Assembly (NCBI RefSeq): GCF_000015765.1
Contig: NC_008942.1
Location: 1,441,921 to 1,505,920, forward strand
DNA: 64,000 nucleotides
Direction of reading: 5' to 3'
Source of the DNA: Methanocorpusculum labreanum Z
GTDB lineage: Archaea > Halobacteriota > Methanomicrobia > Methanomicrobiales > Methanocorpusculaceae
The notes below the pieces were generated by a model that worked only from the letters and a program-made list of their open reading frames with translations, ran no database searches and was not told where the DNA came from. The translations under genes were made by a program, and so were the position numbers. This document shows positions 9,539 through 19,123 of this stretch, one piece after another. Position 1 is the first letter of the stretch. Every line of letters begins with the position of its first letter.

Positions 9539-9581
9539 TTATTGGTGAATTATTTATCTTATAGAGAGATAATACGAGAGG

Positions 9582-11054
9582 TTACAGCCATTTTGGCCAG
9601 GGGAGGCCGAAAGTTGTAACCATGCCGGCAATTTCATCACGGATGCCGCGATCTAGTTTGAAGAGAAGAAGGACGTAGATGAAGGCACCGATGAAGACCG
9701 GAACAAGGGTGACGATGATGTTGTCAAGAGGGACGAATTGTATGTAGATGAAGACAAAGAGAGCCATGACGAGAGACGCGATGATTATATGGGCTATTGG
9801 GATGAGCTCGATCCGGATGATGATGTAACGTTTGAGGAAGTGAGCCAGTAAGAAAGCATTCAGGAAGAAACTAATTACAGTGGAGACGGCTGCCCCATTA
9901 ATCCCAAAGATCGGAATTAGGGTTACATTCAGAGCAATGTTGAGGAGAGCAGCGATTCCGGCGGCATAGAATGCCTGACGGGCATGATCCGATGCGGTAA
10001 GCGCAACGCCGAGAAGCAGTGTGAACACTGAGATAATCTGCATAATAAAGAGAATCGAACATACTGTAGAACCAGCGGCGAAATCAGCCCCGTAGAAGAA
10101 ATATAGCAATCGTTCTGAAAGAAGGATTCCACCAAAAGCAACAGGAATGGCCAATAGTAGAGAGAAAGTTATTCCACGGGTGATTACTGGAGCAATTTTA
10201 TCCATATGATTATTTGCACTCCAGTGACTTATTTTCGGGGTGAGAGTCCCGGCGATAGCGGCACAAATAAAGGTGGATATTGAAGTGAATTGAAAGGCAG
10301 TCCGGTACACGCCGACATCACCGTTGGTCATAAAATAACCGATGAAAATCGTATCGGCATAGGCAAAAACGATGGATCCAGTCCCAATCAGGAAAATCCA
10401 GAATCCATAAGTTGCAAGACTACTGATATGATGAAAACTGAATTTTGCAGGTTTGAAGGTGAAATATTTCAGACAGAGAATGCCAGAAATAATGATGCAG
10501 ACGATGAATCCTCCACATAACCCATATATGGAAAATCCAAGAAGGACTGCAACGACCTGAATAAGAATGCGGAAAAAATCACTTATCCCGACGGCAACAT
10601 TATTTACTCCCACATGTCCCAGACCGTAGACACCATATGTTATTGTGTGTCCGAAAAATGAGGCAACAAGAGCAGCTATGATCCATGGGATAAGGTCATA
10701 TCCCTGAAGATCAACGAAAAATGGGCTGAGAACTAACAGAAGAAGCGTGGATACAATAATAAGAAGGGCACGAAGCGTGGCATAAGCAGTGAGATATTCA
10801 TTCTGCTCTTTTCCTTCAGATATTCGCTTAAGAGCTGCTTGTCCAAATCCTCCATCTCCGATCATGTTGAATATGCCGTAATAAGCGAGGAAAAGATAGT
10901 AGACTCCCATCAGATCTTTTCCAAGAAGGTGGGAGAAGAGCATGGTCGATATGAATCCAAAAAGGGTGATACCTATTGTCGATAATAAATAGAGAGTACT
11001 CTGACGTTGTATTGCAGGAACACGCATGATATTGGATATAAAAGGAATGGGCAT
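9582..11054 (-). CDS. Polysaccharide flippase (Wzx/MATE-like)
   Basis: A 490-residue protein with about 12-14 membrane segments, of the polysaccharide biosynthesis/oligosaccharide flippase type. The N-terminal region (TLYLLSTIGITLFGFISTMLFSHLLGKDLMGVYYLFLAY ... GDGGFGQAALKR) and the C-terminal half (AGIAALLNIALNVTLIPIFGINGAAVST) follow the family pattern. Expected role: flipping lipid-linked glycans across the membrane for S-layer or surface-glycan assembly. It is divergent from the deoxysugar operon, supporting a shared surface-glycan function. Start ATG 11054, or ATG 11027 (MRVPAIQRQ). Confidence 0.86.
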   Translation of the reverse strand: MPIPFISNIMRVPAIQRQSTLYLLSTIGITLFGFISTMLFSHLLGKDLMGVYYLFLAYYGIFNMIGDGGFGQAALKRISEGKEQNEYLTAYATLRALLIIVSTLLLLVLSPFFVDLQGYDLIPWIIAALVASFFGHTITYGVYGLGHVGVNNVAVGISDFFRILIQVVAVLLGFSIYGLCGGFIVCIIISGILCLKYFTFKPAKFSFHHISSLATYGFWIFLIGTGSIVFAYADTIFIGYFMTNGDVGVYRTAFQFTSISTFICAAIAGTLTPKISHWSANNHMDKIAPVITRGITFSLLLAIPVAFGGILLSERLLYFFYGADFAAGSTVCSILFIMQIISVFTLLLGVALTASDHARQAFYAAGIAALLNIALNVTLIPIFGINGAAVSTVISFFLNAFLLAHFLKRYIIIRIELIPIAHIIIASLVMALFVFIYIQFVPLDNIIVTLVPVFIGAFIYVLLLFKLDRGIRDEIAGMVTTFGLPWPKWL

Positions 11055-11175
11055 ATGGTAATGAGTGATTATTTTCTAATATATTTGCACATAAAGATGA
11101 AATAACTATACTATTGTATTTTATGGAGAGAAAATGAATCTGTCCAGTCTATGCCTGAAATTATTGCAGGCTCAT

Positions 11176-11214
11176 AAGTGTATCTATAAACCAGCAACTG
11201 TTATAATATAAAGA
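11176..11214 (+). promoter_or_regulatory. Candidate promoter of the rfb operon
   Basis: The 180-bp divergent intergenic region is AT-rich. Two TATA-like stretches lie upstream of rfbF: one at about 11181-11190 (TATCTATAAA) and one at 11201-11212 (TTATAATATAAA). The second is about 22-34 bp before ATG 11235, the spacing expected for a leaderless archaeal transcript. No strong Shine-Dalgarno sequence precedes the ATG, which fits. Which box is used cannot be told from sequence. Confidence 0.4.
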
Positions 11215-11234
11215 AACCAATTACACGTTCATCA

Positions 11235-12014
11235 ATGAAAGTCCTCATCCTAGCCGGCGGTATGGGCACACGCCTTGCCGAAGAAACCAGTATAATCCCA
11301 AAACCCATGGTCGAGATCGGCGGGCACCCGATCCTCTGGCACATCATGAAGATCTACTCTCACTACGGATATACTGACTTCATCATTCTTCTTGGATACA
11401 AAGGTTATATCATCAAAGAATTTTTTGCGAACTACTTCCTGCATAGAAGCGATGTCACCTTCGATTTGGAAAAAAATCAGATGACCATACATGAACAGCA
11501 CTGCGAACCCTGGAGGGTAACCTTGATTGATACAGGCTTGAATACCATGACAGGAGGACGTGTTCTTCGCGCCAAAAAATATGTCGGAAACGAACCATTC
11601 ATGCTTACCTATGGCGACGGGGTCTCTGATGTGAATATCAAAAAACTCGTCGAGTTCCATAATGCTCACGGCAAACTTGCCACCATGACCTCTGTCCAGC
11701 CGGAAGGACGATTCGGCGCTCTCGTCTCCAAACCCGACGGGCAGATCACATCCTTCATGGAAAAACCGGCAGGCGATGGAGCATGGATCAACGCAGGATT
11801 CTTTGTCCTTCAACCTGAAGTCTTTGATTACATCAAAGAGGGAGACGCTACGATATTTGAACGTTCTCCCCTTGAAAAGCTCGCAAAAGACGGAGAATTA
11901 TACACCTACAAACACAACAGCTTCTGGAAATGCATGGATACGCTCCGTGACAAACAGCAGCTGCAGGAAGTCTGGGACGAAGGACACGCACCTTGGAAAG
12001 GCTGGGATGAATGA
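11235..12014 (+). CDS. rfbF: Glucose-1-phosphate cytidylyltransferase
   Basis: A 259-residue nucleotidyltransferase making CDP-glucose from CTP and glucose-1-phosphate, the first step to CDP-deoxysugars. The N-terminal motif LAGGMGTRLAEET (7-19) with K23 in IPKPM is the nucleotide-binding signature. LTYGDGVSDVNI carries the metal aspartate, and the C-terminal WKCMDTLRDKQ is characteristic of RfbF as opposed to RmlA. Its stop overlaps the rfbG start by 4 bp (ATGA), indicating coupling. Confidence 0.94.
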   Translation: MKVLILAGGMGTRLAEETSIIPKPMVEIGGHPILWHIMKIYSHYGYTDFIILLGYKGYIIKEFFANYFLHRSDVTFDLEKNQMTIHEQHCEPWRVTLIDTGLNTMTGGRVLRAKKYVGNEPFMLTYGDGVSDVNIKKLVEFHNAHGKLATMTSVQPEGRFGALVSKPDGQITSFMEKPAGDGAWINAGFFVLQPEVFDYIKEGDATIFERSPLEKLAKDGELYTYKHNSFWKCMDTLRDKQQLQEVWDEGHAPWKGWDE

Positions 12015-13096
12015 TTTTTGACGCATTTAACGGGAAAACTGTCCTCGTAACAGGTCACACTGGATTCAAAGGCTCATGGCTGTGTCTCTGGCTCGCACAA
12101 CTGGGCGCAGAAGTGCATGGCTTCTCTCTCCCGCCAAACACAGAACCAAACCATTACACTGCGGCCCACATCTCCGAACTCCTGAAATCGGAACAGTTGG
12201 GTGACATCAGAGACCAAAGCACGCTAACGAAGTACATCCAAAGCGTACAGCCGGACTGCATATTCCATCTGGCAGCGCAGCCGCTCGTCAGAAAATCATA
12301 TGCCAACCCCGTAGATACATTCGATACAAACGTTATGGGCAGCATCTATCTGATGGATGCGGTGCGAAGTCTGGGTAAACCATGTTCGGTAGTGATGATC
12401 ACAAGCGACAAATGCTATGAGAACGTGGGAAAAGCCGAGGGCTATGTCGAGACCGATCCGATGGGCGGTCATGATCCCTACAGCGCAAGCAAAGGCTGCG
12501 CCGAACTCGCCGTTGCTTCATACCGCCGCTCCTTTTTCCCGCCTGCAGATGTCGCAAAGCATGGAGTGATGATCGCCTCGGTTCGGGCAGGTAATGTTGT
12601 CGGCGGCGGAGACTGGGCAGAGGACAGGATTATTCCTGACGCCGTGCGTGCAGTTACCACGGAAAAATCTCTGGAGATCAGGAGTCCTAACGCCGTCCGC
12701 CCCTGGCAGCACGTGCTGGAGCCGCTCTCCGGATATATGCTTCTTGCGGCAAAGATGATGGAGACGAATGCAGCTGTTTATGCTGACGGCTGGAACTTTG
12801 GCCCGAAAGAGAACAGCCCCGCAGTCACGGTCGCCGAAATCATCGACAGCTTCTATAATGTATGGCGAAAAGGAAAAGCAGAATATGATACAGAGACGAA
12901 GCATCTGCATGAAGCTGCGTTCCTGACGCTCTCCTCAAAGAAAGCTGAGAGCGTTCTTGGCTGGAAACAGCAGTGGGACGTCAATGAGACGATGAAGAAA
13001 ACTGCCGAATGGTATAAGAATTTTTATGCCGGAGCAGATGCCAGAGAACTCAGTCTGGCAGATATCACCGCCTATATGAATCACCTGGAGTATTGA
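12011..13096 (+). CDS. rfbG: CDP-glucose 4,6-dehydratase
   Basis: A 361-residue extended short-chain dehydrogenase. The Rossmann motif TGHTGFKG is at 14-21 and the catalytic Y157-x3-K161 is in DPYSASKGCAE. TSDKCYEN and VRAGNVVGGGDWAEDRIIPD are typical of RfbG. It converts CDP-glucose to CDP-4-keto-6-deoxyglucose. Coupled to rfbF by overlap and followed one base later by the epimerase gene. Confidence 0.94.
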   Translation: MIFDAFNGKTVLVTGHTGFKGSWLCLWLAQLGAEVHGFSLPPNTEPNHYTAAHISELLKSEQLGDIRDQSTLTKYIQSVQPDCIFHLAAQPLVRKSYANPVDTFDTNVMGSIYLMDAVRSLGKPCSVVMITSDKCYENVGKAEGYVETDPMGGHDPYSASKGCAELAVASYRRSFFPPADVAKHGVMIASVRAGNVVGGGDWAEDRIIPDAVRAVTTEKSLEIRSPNAVRPWQHVLEPLSGYMLLAAKMMETNAAVYADGWNFGPKENSPAVTVAEIIDSFYNVWRKGKAEYDTETKHLHEAAFLTLSSKKAESVLGWKQQWDVNETMKKTAEWYKNFYAGADARELSLADITAYMNHLEY

Positions 13097-13097
13097 G

Positions 13098-13679
13098 ATG
13101 GGAAAATTAACGATCATCGAAACACCGCTGAAAGGCTTATACATCGTAGAAACGAACGCGTTCATAGATCACCGGGGCGCATTTGCCCGCTGGTTCTGTG
13201 AAGAGGAACTGGCGGCAGTCCTCGGGAAGCGTCACATCAAAAACGTGAACTTTTCGAGAACGGTGAAGAAAGGTTCCATCAGAGGGATGCATTTCCAGAA
13301 GCCGCCACATGCGGAGATGAAACTTGTGCGGTGTATCCGGGGAAGGATTCTGGATGTGGTCGTGGACATCCGAGCGGGATCCCCGACATTTCTGCAGCAC
13401 TACTCTGTGGAGTTGTCAGCAGAGAATATGAAGATGTTTGCAGTTCCGGAAGGGTTTGCCCATGGTTTTCAGTCTCTTGAAGATGATTCTGAGATCATGT
13501 ATCTGGTGACGGAGTTTTATTCGCCGGAAAGCGAAGCCGGACTTCGGTTCAGTGATCCGGCGCTGAAGATCGAGTGGCCGCTTCCGGTCATGGATATTTC
13601 TGAAAAGGATGGAAAACATCCGCTGGTGAATGATAATTTTGTCGGCTTTGATGTTTCGATGTACGGGGAGCAGGTATGA
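13098..13679 (+). CDS. RfbC/RmlC-like 3,5-epimerase, probably acting on a CDP-sugar
   Basis: A 193-residue cupin-fold epimerase. It shows the RmlC pattern SxRGMHFQ with catalytic H65, DVVVDIRAGSPTF with D90, and VPEGFAHGFQ. In the usual dTDP-rhamnose pathway this enzyme acts on dTDP-4-keto-6-deoxyglucose; here it lies inside an rfbF-rfbG operon with no rmlA or rmlB in view, so a CDP-linked substrate is inferred. The stop overlaps the next ATG by 4 bp. Confidence 0.85.
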   Translation: MGKLTIIETPLKGLYIVETNAFIDHRGAFARWFCEEELAAVLGKRHIKNVNFSRTVKKGSIRGMHFQKPPHAEMKLVRCIRGRILDVVVDIRAGSPTFLQHYSVELSAENMKMFAVPEGFAHGFQSLEDDSEIMYLVTEFYSPESEAGLRFSDPALKIEWPLPVMDISEKDGKHPLVNDNFVGFDVSMYGEQV

Positions 13680-14524
13680 AAATCCTGGTAACCGGCTCCA
13701 CCGGATTCGTTGGACGCCACGTCGTTCAATGGCTTGTCGATCATGGATATGAGGATGTGGTTGCCACAGGAACATCTGTTGAAAAAGCAAAAGAGTTCCC
13801 GTGGTTTTCGAAAGTCAAGTTTATTCCCTGTGATTATTTCGCTGAAGATATCAATTATCACAAGTTCTTCGACCGCCCGGATCTTCTGATCCATCTTGCA
13901 TGGAAAAATCTTCCAAATTATATGGAACGCTTTCATATGGAAGAGAATCTTCCAGTCGAGATGCGGTTTCTGCGGTCATTTGCCGCATCAAATATGACAA
14001 AGATCGCAGCTATTGGAACCTGTTATGAGTATGGTGTCGTGAACGGCTGTATTTCTGAAGATCATCCAACGAACCCAAATACCATATACGCAGCCGCCAA
14101 GGACACACTTCGCAGATATCTTGCATTTCTGGGGGCAGAGTCAGGCATTTCCTGGAACTGGATCAGACTGTTTTTCCTGTATGGGGAGGGACAGAGCCCA
14201 AAATCGCTTCTTCCGCAACTGGATGCGGCGATCGCACGCGGAGATCCGGATTTTCCGATGTCAGGCGGGGAGCAGCTGAGAGATTATCTTCCTGTGGAAA
14301 AAGTGGCTGAGTATATCTGCAGGATCGCTTTGTCTAAAGAGAGCGGAGTCGTGAACTGCTGCTCGGGCGCGATGATTTCCGTGCGGCGTCTGGTCGAGGA
14401 ACGGGTTGCTGCAAGCGGCTCATCGATCCGGCTGAAGACTGGGGTGTATGGCTATCCTGCGTATGAAGGGATGGCATTTTGGGGGGATAATACCCAGCTC
14501 CGTGAGGTGATCGGTGATGCGTGA
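13676..14524 (+). CDS. NAD(P)-dependent sugar epimerase/reductase
   Basis: A 282-residue extended SDR with the nucleotide motif TGSTGFVGRH at 6-15, a tyrosine-lysine catalytic pair in YAAAKDTL and a GTCYEYG segment. It is the last core enzyme of the deoxysugar operon, overlapping the epimerase gene by 4 bp and the glycosyltransferase gene by 8 bp. The likely role is reduction of the 4-keto group to give a CDP-6-deoxyhexose. Whether it also epimerises is not readable from sequence. Confidence 0.82.
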   Translation: MKILVTGSTGFVGRHVVQWLVDHGYEDVVATGTSVEKAKEFPWFSKVKFIPCDYFAEDINYHKFFDRPDLLIHLAWKNLPNYMERFHMEENLPVEMRFLRSFAASNMTKIAAIGTCYEYGVVNGCISEDHPTNPNTIYAAAKDTLRRYLAFLGAESGISWNWIRLFFLYGEGQSPKSLLPQLDAAIARGDPDFPMSGGEQLRDYLPVEKVAEYICRIALSKESGVVNCCSGAMISVRRLVEERVAASGSSIRLKTGVYGYPAYEGMAFWGDNTQLREVIGDA

Positions 14525-15641
14525 GCCTGATTTTGTGGATGAATGTTATGCGGACAAGGATCTGAGTCTGCTGAAGAAGCTAACACTGGTGATCCCGACA
14601 TATAATCGCAATTATTATCTTTCGCGATGTCTTTGGTATCATGCTCACTTCCCCTTTGGGGAAATCATTGTCGCCGATTCTTCACCTGAGGAAAAAAAGG
14701 TGGTGAACCGGGAGACTGTGGCGAAAGTGCGGGAGATGTTCGGGGCTAATGTGAGGTATCTGGCGTATGAACCGGAGACTGAGAAGTATGGAGGGGATAT
14801 TTATAGAAAATGGGGAGATGCGGTGCAGCATGTGGAGACGGAATATTCACAAATTTGTACAGATAAGGAGTTCCAAATTGTAACTACCCTTTGTAAATGT
14901 ATACACTACCTCGAATCTCATTTGGATTACACGGTGGCAGGGGGAGGTCGTTATCATCTTGAATTCAGACAGAAGCGGTCTTATACCTTAACTTCGTTTG
15001 CTGGCACCATAGTGGATAAGGATGGATGGAAACGATTGCAACAGTTTATTTCATCATCTGGCTTCACCTTATTATCCATTCATCGATCTAAAAAACATAA
15101 AGAGATTTATTTGAATATGATTTGTAATAATCAAGATGATTTGCGATTTGGGGAGGTTTATCTTGATTTGTTGGATGTGATTTTCGGAAAAATTTATAAT
15201 ATATTAGATTTAGCAATTACTTATCGGGATCAATTAACTTTCAATCAGACAAACTCTTTTTCTCAAAAAAATCAGGAATCTTCCTCATTTCGTTATCAAG
15301 TCATTTGGGCATATCCAAATTCTGAATTTGATTCCAAATGGACAGATTTTAAGAATGGAATCAGAGAATCTCTCTTTCAAGAATTTCCAGACGATCTTTG
15401 TGACATTGAACATAATCTTGAACCATTACTTCAGCATTGGCTAAATATAAGACTCACCCGTCCAAATCCAATTCGTAAACCATTGAGAATAATCTACCAA
15501 ATATGTCCAGATTCATTGAAATTATTTTTCCAAAAAGTATTTATCCAGAGACTAAATCCAAAAAAATATTTCCCAATTGATGAAAATAATCCCGAAGTTA
15601 AATTAATCTGTCAAATAATTGAAACATTTCAGTGGGTTTGA
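14517..15641 (+). CDS. TIGR00180-type glycosyltransferase, compositionally mosaic
   Basis: A 374-residue GT-A-like glycosyltransferase. The N-terminal signature LTLVIPTYNRNYYLSRCLWY and EIIVADSS is followed by KYGGDIYRKWGDA and CTDKEF, which replaces the usual DxD. It starts at ATG 14517 inside the end of the preceding gene (GTG 14514 also possible). Base composition changes abruptly near 14850: the first 110 or so codons resemble the GC-rich operon, the remainder is strongly AT-rich like the island that follows. A paralogue lies at 20095-21249. Acceptor and donor are unknown. Confidence 0.85.
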   Translation: MREPDFVDECYADKDLSLLKKLTLVIPTYNRNYYLSRCLWYHAHFPFGEIIVADSSPEEKKVVNRETVAKVREMFGANVRYLAYEPETEKYGGDIYRKWGDAVQHVETEYSQICTDKEFQIVTTLCKCIHYLESHLDYTVAGGGRYHLEFRQKRSYTLTSFAGTIVDKDGWKRLQQFISSSGFTLLSIHRSKKHKEIYLNMICNNQDDLRFGEVYLDLLDVIFGKIYNILDLAITYRDQLTFNQTNSFSQKNQESSSFRYQVIWAYPNSEFDSKWTDFKNGIRESLFQEFPDDLCDIEHNLEPLLQHWLNIRLTRPNPIRKPLRIIYQICPDSLKLFFQKVFIQRLNPKKYFPIDENNPEVKLICQIIETFQWV

Positions 15642-15645
15642 TTGA

Positions 15646-16686
15646 ATGAACAGTGAAGTTCCATTAATCAGTGTAATTGTTCCGGTTTACAATGTTGAAC
15701 CCTATTTGAAAACATGTATTGACTCCATCTTGAAACAGACATATAGAAATCTGGAAATTATTCTAGTTGCTTCTACCTCAATAGATAATTCGGTAGTAAT
15801 TTGTGATTCATATCTTCAGGTAGATTCCCGTTTACAGGTACTCCATACTGAGCCACAAGGCCTATCTGCGGCCCGAAATATAGGTGTTAGCATGGCATCG
15901 GGAACGTATTTGTGTTTTGTCGATTCTGATGACTTCATCTCTCAAAATTTTGTAGAGACGCTTTATGGGCTTAGCCAAAAATATGATGCGGACATAGTGC
16001 AATGCAATTTCTTGGAGATATCGGAAAATGCAACATATAGTATCTGTGAATCGTGTACTTCTATATTTAATGATGCTCTAGAGATACATATCTACTCAAA
16101 TGTTGATATGTGTGCCAATTTATATAATGATTTGGCTGATTCATCAACTGCTTCGTGGACCAAGCTTTATCGGAAAGAGTTATTTATGAATGTCAAATAC
16201 CCAATTGGGAAAATTCATGAAGACGAAGGTACATCATATAAACTATTTTACCTTGCGAAGAGAGTGGCAGTTACTTCATTAAAATTGTATTACTATAGAT
16301 CTAACCCACTAAGTTTAACAAGAGCAACATATACTCTCAAAAAACAAGATAGCCTGCAATTTTCTGAGGAGCAAATGGATTTTTTTAGAGAGGGGGGATA
16401 TGATAAATTATATGCTCTTGCATTAAAAAAATATATGATATCTCTCTCTGAACATATACTTTTAACCAAGGTATACCTCTCTAAAAAGGAAAGAAATGAT
16501 ACTGAGCTCGAAATCAAATATAAAGCAATATATAAAATAGCAGCAAAGAATCTATATTTACCAATATATGACAAATGGAAGATTACGCTTATACATACAT
16601 TAGCAAAATTGGGGAGTATGACACCACAACTAACACAACATATCCTATTTCTAAGAAGATTATGCCTTCAAATAAAAATAAAATAG
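15646..16686 (+). CDS. Family 2 glycosyltransferase
   Basis: A 346-residue inverting GT-A glycosyltransferase. The family 2 landmarks ISVIVPVYNVEPYLKTCIDSILKQ, LSAARNIGVSMASG and the DxD-type FVDSDDF are present in order, and a later HEDEG motif fits the catalytic-base region. AT-rich composition matches the island. It follows the mosaic glycosyltransferase by 4 bp and is the last plus-strand gene before a block of opposite orientation; probably adds a sugar to the surface glycan. Confidence 0.88.
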   Translation: MNSEVPLISVIVPVYNVEPYLKTCIDSILKQTYRNLEIILVASTSIDNSVVICDSYLQVDSRLQVLHTEPQGLSAARNIGVSMASGTYLCFVDSDDFISQNFVETLYGLSQKYDADIVQCNFLEISENATYSICESCTSIFNDALEIHIYSNVDMCANLYNDLADSSTASWTKLYRKELFMNVKYPIGKIHEDEGTSYKLFYLAKRVAVTSLKLYYYRSNPLSLTRATYTLKKQDSLQFSEEQMDFFREGGYDKLYALALKKYMISLSEHILLTKVYLSKKERNDTELEIKYKAIYKIAAKNLYLPIYDKWKITLIHTLAKLGSMTPQLTQHILFLRRLCLQIKIK

Positions 16687-16741
16687 AAAATATTTCCATT
16701 TAATAAAGAGTAGCCATAAGATAGACAGAATATTATTTAAT

Positions 16742-17881
16742 CTACCCTATAACATATTTACTCCATGGAAATTTATGTAAAATATGTATAATAATAACAC
16801 TAAGCAAGAGGGTTAAGCTAAACATCAAAGGATAATAAAGGACATCCGTAGCCCCCAGGTTAAGTACCACACTGAAAGTTCGACCTAAGATACCCTGAAT
16901 TAATGGATGAATCAAGTAAATCCCAAATGAATACGTTCCAATTATTGAGAGAATATTACATGTTCCTGCATGAACAAGTACTGTACTAATAATAAATAAT
17001 ACAATAAATGTCAAAACATATGCAAAAGGTTGAATAATAGTATAGGGAATAAAATAATTTGGAGGTATTAAGAGATAAGTTCCATATTTTTTTAGACCTA
17101 ATATTAAGCCATAACTTGATAGGGCCGTAAGGAGAGATATGAGAGTCAATAATAACCCATACAATGATATCCGATGACTTGTTAGATTAGTAATCCATTT
17201 TTCCATAAAAAATAATTTTATTTGAACATAATGTTTGCACACAGACATTCCAAGTGCGAAATAAAATATCTGACAAAATAACACCTTATTCATCATATAC
17301 ATCTCATTGCCAAACAGCGATACTGTGAAAAATGAACTAACTATATTCCATCCTATCTGAAGAAAAAAGGCCACCAACAAAAATACCCATTCAAAATCAC
17401 GAGAAGCTAATACTGCATATATTTTCTCTAGTAATGGATAGAATAAATACAATTCAATTATTATTAAAAAGAACCATAGATGAAAATATCCACCTGCAAA
17501 AAGAAAAGCGGATACTATTTCCAATATGGATGGATAAACCGGTACATTTCCATAGACAAGGGCATACCCAAGAGGAAGATAAAATAAGTAAATTGTTGTA
17601 AATATTAAATATGGTGGGATTATTCGTAAAAATCGATTTTTATAAAAATGTTTCAATGAATACTTACCATTATACTTTAAATAGAGAACAAAACCAGAAA
17701 TAAATATAAACAGTGGTACAGCAAACTGCGAAAAAACATCGATTACTATATTCGTAATTACTAGCGAGTCAATATATGGGACATCGGTAAATGCAGCAGT
17801 AGTGTGAATGGCAATAACTGCTAATATTGCAAATCCACGTAAAAAATCGATTTCCAGAATATGCTTCCCACCACTAACCAT
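16742..17881 (-). CDS. Acyltransferase 3 family membrane protein (OafA-like)
   Basis: A 379-residue protein with about ten membrane segments. The N-terminal IDFLRGFAILAVIAIHTTAAF contains the conserved Arg and His of acyltransferase 3 proteins, and FISGFVLYLKY ... HFYKNRFLRIIPPYLI continues the family pattern. Such enzymes O-acetylate or otherwise acylate surface sugars. Very AT-rich, convergent with the glycosyltransferase at 15646-16686. Confidence 0.87.
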   Translation of the reverse strand: MVSGGKHILEIDFLRGFAILAVIAIHTTAAFTDVPYIDSLVITNIVIDVFSQFAVPLFIFISGFVLYLKYNGKYSLKHFYKNRFLRIIPPYLIFTTIYLFYLPLGYALVYGNVPVYPSILEIVSAFLFAGGYFHLWFFLIIIELYLFYPLLEKIYAVLASRDFEWVFLLVAFFLQIGWNIVSSFFTVSLFGNEMYMMNKVLFCQIFYFALGMSVCKHYVQIKLFFMEKWITNLTSHRISLYGLLLTLISLLTALSSYGLILGLKKYGTYLLIPPNYFIPYTIIQPFAYVLTFIVLFIISTVLVHAGTCNILSIIGTYSFGIYLIHPLIQGILGRTFSVVLNLGATDVLYYPLMFSLTLLLSVIIIHILHKFPWSKYVIG

Positions 17882-17974
17882 GATTATTCACAAAATTAAA
17901 GGATATCTTCATTAATAATTTTCCAATCTTATATCTCAAATATCCCTATAATATATTCATAATGTACAACTCTA

Positions 17975-18907
17975 TTAGTTCACACCTGAAATGTCCATAA
18001 GAATTTGAGAATTATAGGAGACATCCTGACACTCAACAATATTCTCCAGATCGACAATATCTGCATAGTGCTTGTTATTATTCATACGTTTTTTCCACTC
18101 AACATTATGTAGGTACCATTCATATTCAGAATCAATATGTCCAATATCCAAAACGTGATATCCTAATTTCCACATATCATAACCAAGAACCTTTGCGCAT
18201 GGCCCTAATGATAATAAAATTAATTTTTCTTTATTTATAGTTAATGCATTATCTAAGATTGTTTGATATTTATCGTAAGCATTTGAAGACGGACAAATAA
18301 TGCGCTCAATCATTTTTGCACCATCGAATAAATCATTTCCAACCCCCATACGGGTATATTTACCCTCAATTATAACAATTTCTTTGTTATACCACAAAGA
18401 TTTTATTTGTTCAAAATAACTTCCAACATATTTTCTTTCCTTTTTATTAAAACAAATATATGGTCGAAACACAAGTGCATCGCCATACAGATACTCTGAA
18501 TCTATATATGAATTATATAAATCATAATATTCTTCACGATGAGTGATCCAATAATATTCCGCCTCAATATCAAAAGATTTTAAACTACCAAATATATTCG
18601 GGATAGAGATTAATAGGGTTGCGTCTCTTGTATTCAACACCACCTTCATTTTTTCCGAGAGGGAGAGAGATTCACTTTGAAATCCAATATCATTTCTAGC
18701 AATAATATTCATCTCCCCATCACCAAAACGTATAATGGAGGTATTATTTCCTTTTTTTAATATATCTAATGTTTCAGATATAGTCATGATATTGATATTA
18801 TGATATATACGGAGTTGTTTACCTATAATAAACAAAAAAACTACATATAGTAAATATCTGAAATAAAAAAAAGGTTTTCGGATATAATTTGGAGCTTCAT
18901 TAATCAT
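17975..18907 (-). CDS. GT-D fold glycosyltransferase (SP_1767/DUF1792 type)
   Basis: A 310-residue protein with the motif SIIRFGDGEMNII near residues 58-70, the DxE signature of GT-D glycosyltransferases, followed by IEGKYTRMGVGNDLFDGA and LLSLGPCAKVLGYDMWKLGYHVLDIGHID, which match the conserved C-terminal half. A hydrophobic stretch at about 15-30 could be a membrane anchor or a start extended too far upstream. AT-rich; part of the minus-strand block of the glycan island. Confidence 0.82.
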   Translation of the reverse strand: MINEAPNYIRKPFFYFRYLLYVVFLFIIGKQLRIYHNINIMTISETLDILKKGNNTSIIRFGDGEMNIIARNDIGFQSESLSLSEKMKVVLNTRDATLLISIPNIFGSLKSFDIEAEYYWITHREEYYDLYNSYIDSEYLYGDALVFRPYICFNKKERKYVGSYFEQIKSLWYNKEIVIIEGKYTRMGVGNDLFDGAKMIERIICPSSNAYDKYQTILDNALTINKEKLILLSLGPCAKVLGYDMWKLGYHVLDIGHIDSEYEWYLHNVEWKKRMNNNKHYADIVDLENIVECQDVSYNSQILMDISGVN

Positions 18908-19123
18908 ATTTTATAATCTGACTTCAATCTATTTATATTTCATATAATTATTTGTATATTGATTATTTTTATATATGACGCCGCACTATTAACCATCCTC
19001 ATTACAAAACACCCATGATTCCAATTTAACTTAATTCATTATTTATACCGACATATTAAAGATAATGAAGAGAATATGTAAGAAGTTATACAATATAATC
19101 ATGATCTACAATTAAATTTAATC

